Shown here piece after piece: positions 60,443 to 64,000 of a stretch of DNA of 64,000 nucleotides. A program made the position numbers and the translations under genes. How positions within the stretch are numbered: position 1 is the stretch's first letter; each line of letters begins with the position of its first letter. Under the pieces are notes generated by a model, which was not told where the DNA came from, did not search any database, and saw nothing but the letters and a program-made list of their open reading frames with translations. The stretch is from Cubamyces lactineus (Eukaryota; Basidiomycota; Agaricomycetes; Polyporales; Polyporaceae), in the NCBI GenBank assembly GCA_022376465.1, contig JACDTU010000001.1, positions 2,542,001 through 2,606,000 on the forward strand, read 5' to 3'.

Positions 60443-61295
60443 ATGTCTTCGCAGAAGGGAAACTACGGGGCTCCTCCAAAGTACGCACACCCTCGCACGA
60501 CGTTGCTCGGAGGACGGAAGATCACCTTGCGCGGTCTGCTGCTTCCGCAGGTATCTGAACGACTTCAGCAAAGCACTCGCGAGCGAGGTCCGCGTCCTCC
60601 TCGCTGAGGTTGGCAAGCTCAGGGACGAGCGGCGGCAGCTACAATAGTAGGTCTTTCACCGTGTCTCGATCATGAAGGGTCCTCCGAGATTCTGATCCCT
60701 CTCGTAACTGCGGTAAGCGAGATTGCAGAACTCATGGCCGTCAAGTCCAAACACGGTGCCGGTGGCGAGTTCACACCCGACTGGGCCCCGAAGGTATGTG
60801 TAACTTGAGCCGGAACCAGTCCTTTCTGAACGTCTGAGACAGCATGAGGAGCCCCCCGCACCCGCGTCTCCTCCCCCACCTGCGCCACCAAGTGTGATCG
60901 ACGACGGCATGCCTGCACGCCCAGCATGGCGTACGGTGCACAAGCGTGAAGAGCGTCGTCAGAAAGCCAAGGCTAAAGCGCTTCAGGCGCCTCCTCCGCC
61001 TCCTCCTGCGATTGCCGCACCCGAACCGGTTAATGTACCTGCTTGGGCGCAGTGGAAGCGTAAGAGTGCATCGCGGAATCATCGAGGTTGTATACTTATT
61101 TGTGGCACGTTTCAGCCAATCCATTGCTGTCCCCTGCACCAATTCCTGGCACGCCCGCCGCACCCCTTCCTTCCGACCACATCATGCCCCGCTCTGGCCT
61201 CTTCGGTAAGCCATACACGCACAGAGTATAGCAAAGTCTATGGAGCACCCATCTCATTCCATTTGGCAGGCCCACCGTCTCCCCCGCCGAAGTAA
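60443..61295 (+). CDS. Small proline-rich unknown protein
   Basis: Six exons join in frame: MSSQKGNYGAPPK; YLNDFSKALASEVRVLLAEV followed by GKLRDERRQLQ (amphipathic coiled coil); EIAELMAVKSKHGAGGEFTP and DWAPK; a Pro-rich stretch ending in RPAWRTVHKREERRQKAKAK; VNVPAWAQWK; then PNPLLSPAPIPGTPAAPLPS and PPSPPPK before TAA at 61293-61295. About 195 residues. No domain is recognised. The clean phase through every intron shows that the gene is real. Coiled coil plus poly-Pro suggests a scaffold or cytoskeleton-linked adaptor, which is only inference. Confidence 0.68.
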
Positions 61296-61757
61296 TGAAA
61301 CGATGAACGTAACGACGTTGTGACGGATATGCTTTGGAAGGTTCGGTTTACGCTCCGTGGTGCACAGTCTCACTCGCGCTTGATTTATCTCCTCTGCTTT
61401 CTTTCGTTCCCACTCTTCTCTTTCGCTCTATCGTTTGCATCGTGCGCCGTCTCTCTTACCTGGTACCATACCCTTGTAACATTGCTACCATTGAATAGTT
61501 TCCTTTTTTGACCTACACTGCTCCGCTACACTGCTCCGGAAGCTACACAAGAAAGAGCCGACTGTGAATGTCGCTGGCTGCCTATGACATGTATTGTATG
61601 TGCCCCACTCCCTGCAAGATTTCGGTCCCCTCACAGCTCGAAAACTCGATCAGCTCTGTGTCCATCTGTCCGCTACATAAATGAGCATCGTGGTAGGTGC
61701 GCTGAAACTCTGTAGGACACAAGCATGATGGGCTGGATTCGAAGATTCCGCCACCGC
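61296..61757. other. Intergenic, convergent gene ends
   Basis: It lies between two convergent genes. It is pyrimidine-rich around 61390-61510, as expected for 3' untranslated DNA. Nothing else is seen. Confidence 0.45.
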
Positions 61758-62364
61758 TCATTCCGCGACCAGGCTTTCTACCAGCTTCTGTATCTTCTCC
61801 CCCACACCCACGATGAACCTGAACAAATCTTCGTCAATGACCTGCCCCTCAACAGCAGGCACGGGGATGATGTCTGCTGGCTCGTCATAGATGATCGTGG
61901 TACCATTTCCATCCATATCTTCGAGGAGCAGCAGCTTCTCGGGGACGTGGAGGCCCATCCGCATGGCACGGCGCAAGACAGACTGGCCGAAGAAAGGGTT
62001 CCCGAAAGTGTAGACGACAGCCTGCGGTATGTTCGGAGATTCTGTGTACGTCCTCACCCACTGGTGGTGCACAAGCTCGCCGAGGAATCTATGATGAAGG
62101 TGTAGAACGATTAGCGCATCGTCTAGGATAACTTCGTAACGAGAGCTATACGTGCATGAAGTCGCGGCCGTCGAGGAGGCCCGTCAAGCCGCTTTCGAAC
62201 TCAGCTTTGGTCCTCGTCTCGTATAGGACCTTCGGAACTTGCTCGCTCGCGTCAGGTTTGTTCAGAGCTCTGTCTAGACGAGCCCTGACCTCGGCGAATG
62301 GGAGCGGCGTGTGGTAGGTGATACGCTTGCAGCTGTAGTTGACGACAGACCTCGACTTGGACAT
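61758..62364 (-). CDS. DUF302-like small protein
   Basis: Two exons. The first starts MSKSRSVVNYSCKRITYHTP, continues LPFAEVRARLDRAL and ends GRDFMH before a GTATAG donor. After an intron the second reads FLGELVHHQWVRTYTESPNI, YTFGNPFFGQSVLRRAMRMG, LHVPEKLLLLEDMDGNGTTI and ends QKLVESLVAE. The FGNP and PEKLLL..D..G.T.I.YD pattern matches the DUF302 (TT1751-like) fold as it occurs in fungi. About 175 residues, no signal peptide. The biochemical role of the family is unknown; a ligand-binding alpha/beta fold is the usual description. Confidence 0.75.
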
Positions 62365-62808
62365 TTGTCAATAGCCCTGCTTGTTATGACACTAGGTCAC
62401 CGTCAGCTCTCTCCAATGGTCGCTCATGAGTTCGGAGAAGAGTGGCTGGTTGACTTGCCTGTTGCGGGGTCGGGGTGTGCGATGCAACCCAGCTTATGGC
62501 AAAAGCATCTTTAAATGCCGCAGCTGGGAGGTCAGCCCGGGCTCGGGCATGGGTTTGTACACTGGTCAAAACTGGATGGATAAGCTGCTGGGTTGCATCG
62601 GAAGGGAGAGCATGTCAGTGCCCGAAGCTTCTTACGGTGATGATTGACGGACGATGCTCACCAGACTGATTGCCTTGGTCGCCGCGCATCATGATGCCCT
62701 CTGTTGTCAATGGTACCCCCAACGAGATGCATGATGCCCGTATACTATGATACTACTTGGTGGTGGTCCGACAGACAGTTACAGATTCAAAGGCGGAATG
62801 GAAGCGAG
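62365..62808. other. Intergenic between DUF302 gene and tRNA
   Basis: Holds the promoter of the DUF302-like gene and the 3' flank of the tRNA. Nothing else recognised. Confidence 0.45.
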
Positions 62809-62813
62809 AAAAA
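62809..62813 (-). terminator. RNA polymerase III terminator of tRNA-Asn
   Basis: A run of five T's on the minus strand, five bases after the tRNA 3' end, as expected for Pol III termination. Confidence 0.65.
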
Positions 62814-62818
62814 GATGC

Positions 62819-62898
62819 TGCCCCGGTGAGGCTCGAACTCACGACCTTCCGATGTCATCATAACAGTCGGACGCTGTAACCAACTCAGCCACGGGGCA
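62819..62898 (-). tRNA. tRNA-Asn (anticodon GTT) with a 7-nt intron
   Basis: On the minus strand the acceptor stem TGCCCCG pairs with CGGGGCA. The D-arm has GGCTGAGTTGGTTACAGC (A box region) and the T-arm GTGAGTTCGAGCCTCAC (B box GGTTCGANNCC-like). The anticodon stem TCCGA/TCGGA encloses CTGTTA plus TGATGAC plus A. Removing seven bases after position 37 restores a normal loop CTGTTAA with anticodon GTT. 73 nt without the intron; CCA is not encoded, as in eukaryotes. Confidence 0.93.
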
Positions 62899-63029
62899 CA
62901 TGTTTGTGTTTCCAGAGGCGTACATACATCCGGGTGCAAATGCCAAGAGGTCTAGGCTGTTTGAGGAGCATCGCCAGAAGGATTCTGAACTTGGTTTCTT
63001 CCTCCCCGACCGCGCCCGACAGCTGTACC

Positions 63030-64000
63030 ATGGCGAGCTTTACAACGGACCCGGCTCACGCCGAACCCTCTCTTGCTCCCGACAACGTCTCAGCCGACCG
63101 CTCACGCCAGCAGAGTGTCGAGCAATCTGCCAGCGGTGCCGGCGAGCACGATACGGACGACGGCACAGGCAAGCGGAAGAAGGGAACAAAACGGAGGAAA
63201 GTAAACCATGCGTGCCTTTACTGTCGCCGGAGCCATATGACCTGTGATGAAGGCCGTCCGTGTCAACGCTGGTGCGTGTGTAGTCCGCATTCCCATTGAA
63301 AGTCTCGAGTCCAGCGCGCTCACCTCGCGCCTCCCGTACTGCGGCGACCTCAGTATCAAACGTGAGATTGGACACCTTTGTCACGACGAACGGCGAACCA
63401 CGGCCAAGGAGAAGACGTCTGCGAGCGCTGGTGCATCGTCTATTACGAGCCCACCTATAGACGTAGCGAGGGGTCTGCCCGGCAAGTGTCCTTGCTTCTG
63501 CCCCCAATCTCTAGCGCGACTCGTCTAACCTCCACTCGCTCACCGCCGCTGCCTCATTCACCCAGCCGCGCAATACGGCGCAGTACCCATCGGGACCCCT
63601 ATGAACGCAACATGGCCCGGGATGGGCATGAGCATGGCCCAAGGGGGTTTCATGTATCCTCCGGAAACTCTCAGCAACGAGTTCTCGGTGCTCTCGTAAG
63701 TGGTATTCTCTCACTTCGCTACCTGCGCCTAGCACATTCTCGGCGGTCATGCGCGATCCACATACATCGCCGCATCCTAGTCTATGGTGCAGTGCGATGG
63801 GCTACATCCGGATGCTATCGGGCCACGGACAAATCCACAGACAAATCCACAGTTGGCAACAGTGTTTTGCCCCCGCGAGCACCAGTTTGCTAGAGTCATT
63901 CTGACATGGATGATCAACGTGAAGACATTGTCTTCTCCTTGATCATCTACGCTTCTACAGTCTGCTCAAGTAGAGGCACAGGGATCACCTCCCTATCTCC
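63030..64000 (+). CDS. Zn2Cys6 transcription factor, ERT1/AcuK type (partial)
   Basis: MASFTTDPAHAEPSLAPDNV leads through a Ser/Asp-rich stretch to KRRKVNHACLYCRRSHMTC. The spliced exons give a zinc cluster of spacing CX2CX6CX5CX2CX8C, with DEGRPCQRCIKREIGHLC. The fifth Cys codon is split by an 82-nt intron (63272-63353). The basic stretch before the first Cys and KREIGHLC after the fifth are typical of the ERT1/AcuK regulators of gluconeogenesis and acetate use. A later exon gives TPMNATWPGMGMSMAQGGFM and YPPETLSNEFSVLS, also seen in that family. The C-terminal part lies at or beyond the right edge, and the exon chain after about 63700 is unclear. Confidence 0.8.

Overview
The window is nuclear DNA of a filamentous basidiomycete, most likely a white-rot agaricomycete close to the Polyporales. 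The signs are dense protein-coding genes cut by many 45-90 bp GT-AG introns, a secreted class II ligninolytic peroxidase, fungus-specific FunK1 kinases, a HET-domain protein, a tRNA-Asn with a 7-nt intron, and a Tad-type LINE with an RNase H domain. The species call is inference; the eukaryotic, basidiomycete character is well supported.

Layout. 0.4-2.6 kb: HET-domain protein (+). 3.2-4.5 kb: NOSIP-like zinc-finger protein (-). 5.1-7.6 kb: FunK1 kinase copy 1 (-). 7.6-10.1 kb: no gene recognised. 10.1-12.2 kb: unknown P-loop-like, membrane-anchored protein (-), divergent from a PIF1 helicase (+, 12.4-14.8 kb). 15.4-24.3 kb: four tandem paralogues of a basidiomycete seven-helix membrane protein (all -). 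26.7-28.2 kb: lignin peroxidase (+). 29.0-35.2 kb: FunK1 copies 2 and 3 in tandem (+); copy 3 has a damaged 5' end. 36.0-36.9 kb: small unknown protein (+). 37.7-38.2 kb: small one-helix protein (-) sharing a 199-bp divergent promoter with PEX3 (+, 38.4-40.4 kb). 41.1-52.6 kb: an apparently complete 11.5-kb LINE (-). 53.3-54.7 kb: Gfo/Idh/MocA oxidoreductase (-). 56.9-59.9 kb: GH1 beta-glucosidase (+). 60.4-61.3 kb: proline-rich small protein (+). 61.8-62.4 kb: DUF302-like protein (-). 62.8 kb: tRNA-Asn (-). 63.0 kb to the right edge: Zn2Cys6 regulator of the ERT1/AcuK type (+, partial).

Most genes are ordinary single-copy housekeeping or accessory genes and form no pathway cluster. Lignin peroxidase and the GH1 glucosidase both fit a wood-decay lifestyle. 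The most notable object is the LINE. It is flanked by a perfect 16-bp direct repeat, ends in a poly(A) tract, and keeps three long open frames: an unrecognised 404-aa ORF, a zinc-knuckle ORF1 of 891 aa, and a 1677-aa ORF2 with all visible endonuclease, reverse transcriptase and RNase H catalytic residues. It lies between two convergent genes (PEX3 and the oxidoreductase), so it breaks neither. Other points are exons of 3, 11, 15, 18 and 24 nt that encode start or conserved motifs and that automatic gene callers would probably miss. Coordinates for spliced genes run from start to stop codon, including introns, as judged by eye from splice motifs and family conservation.
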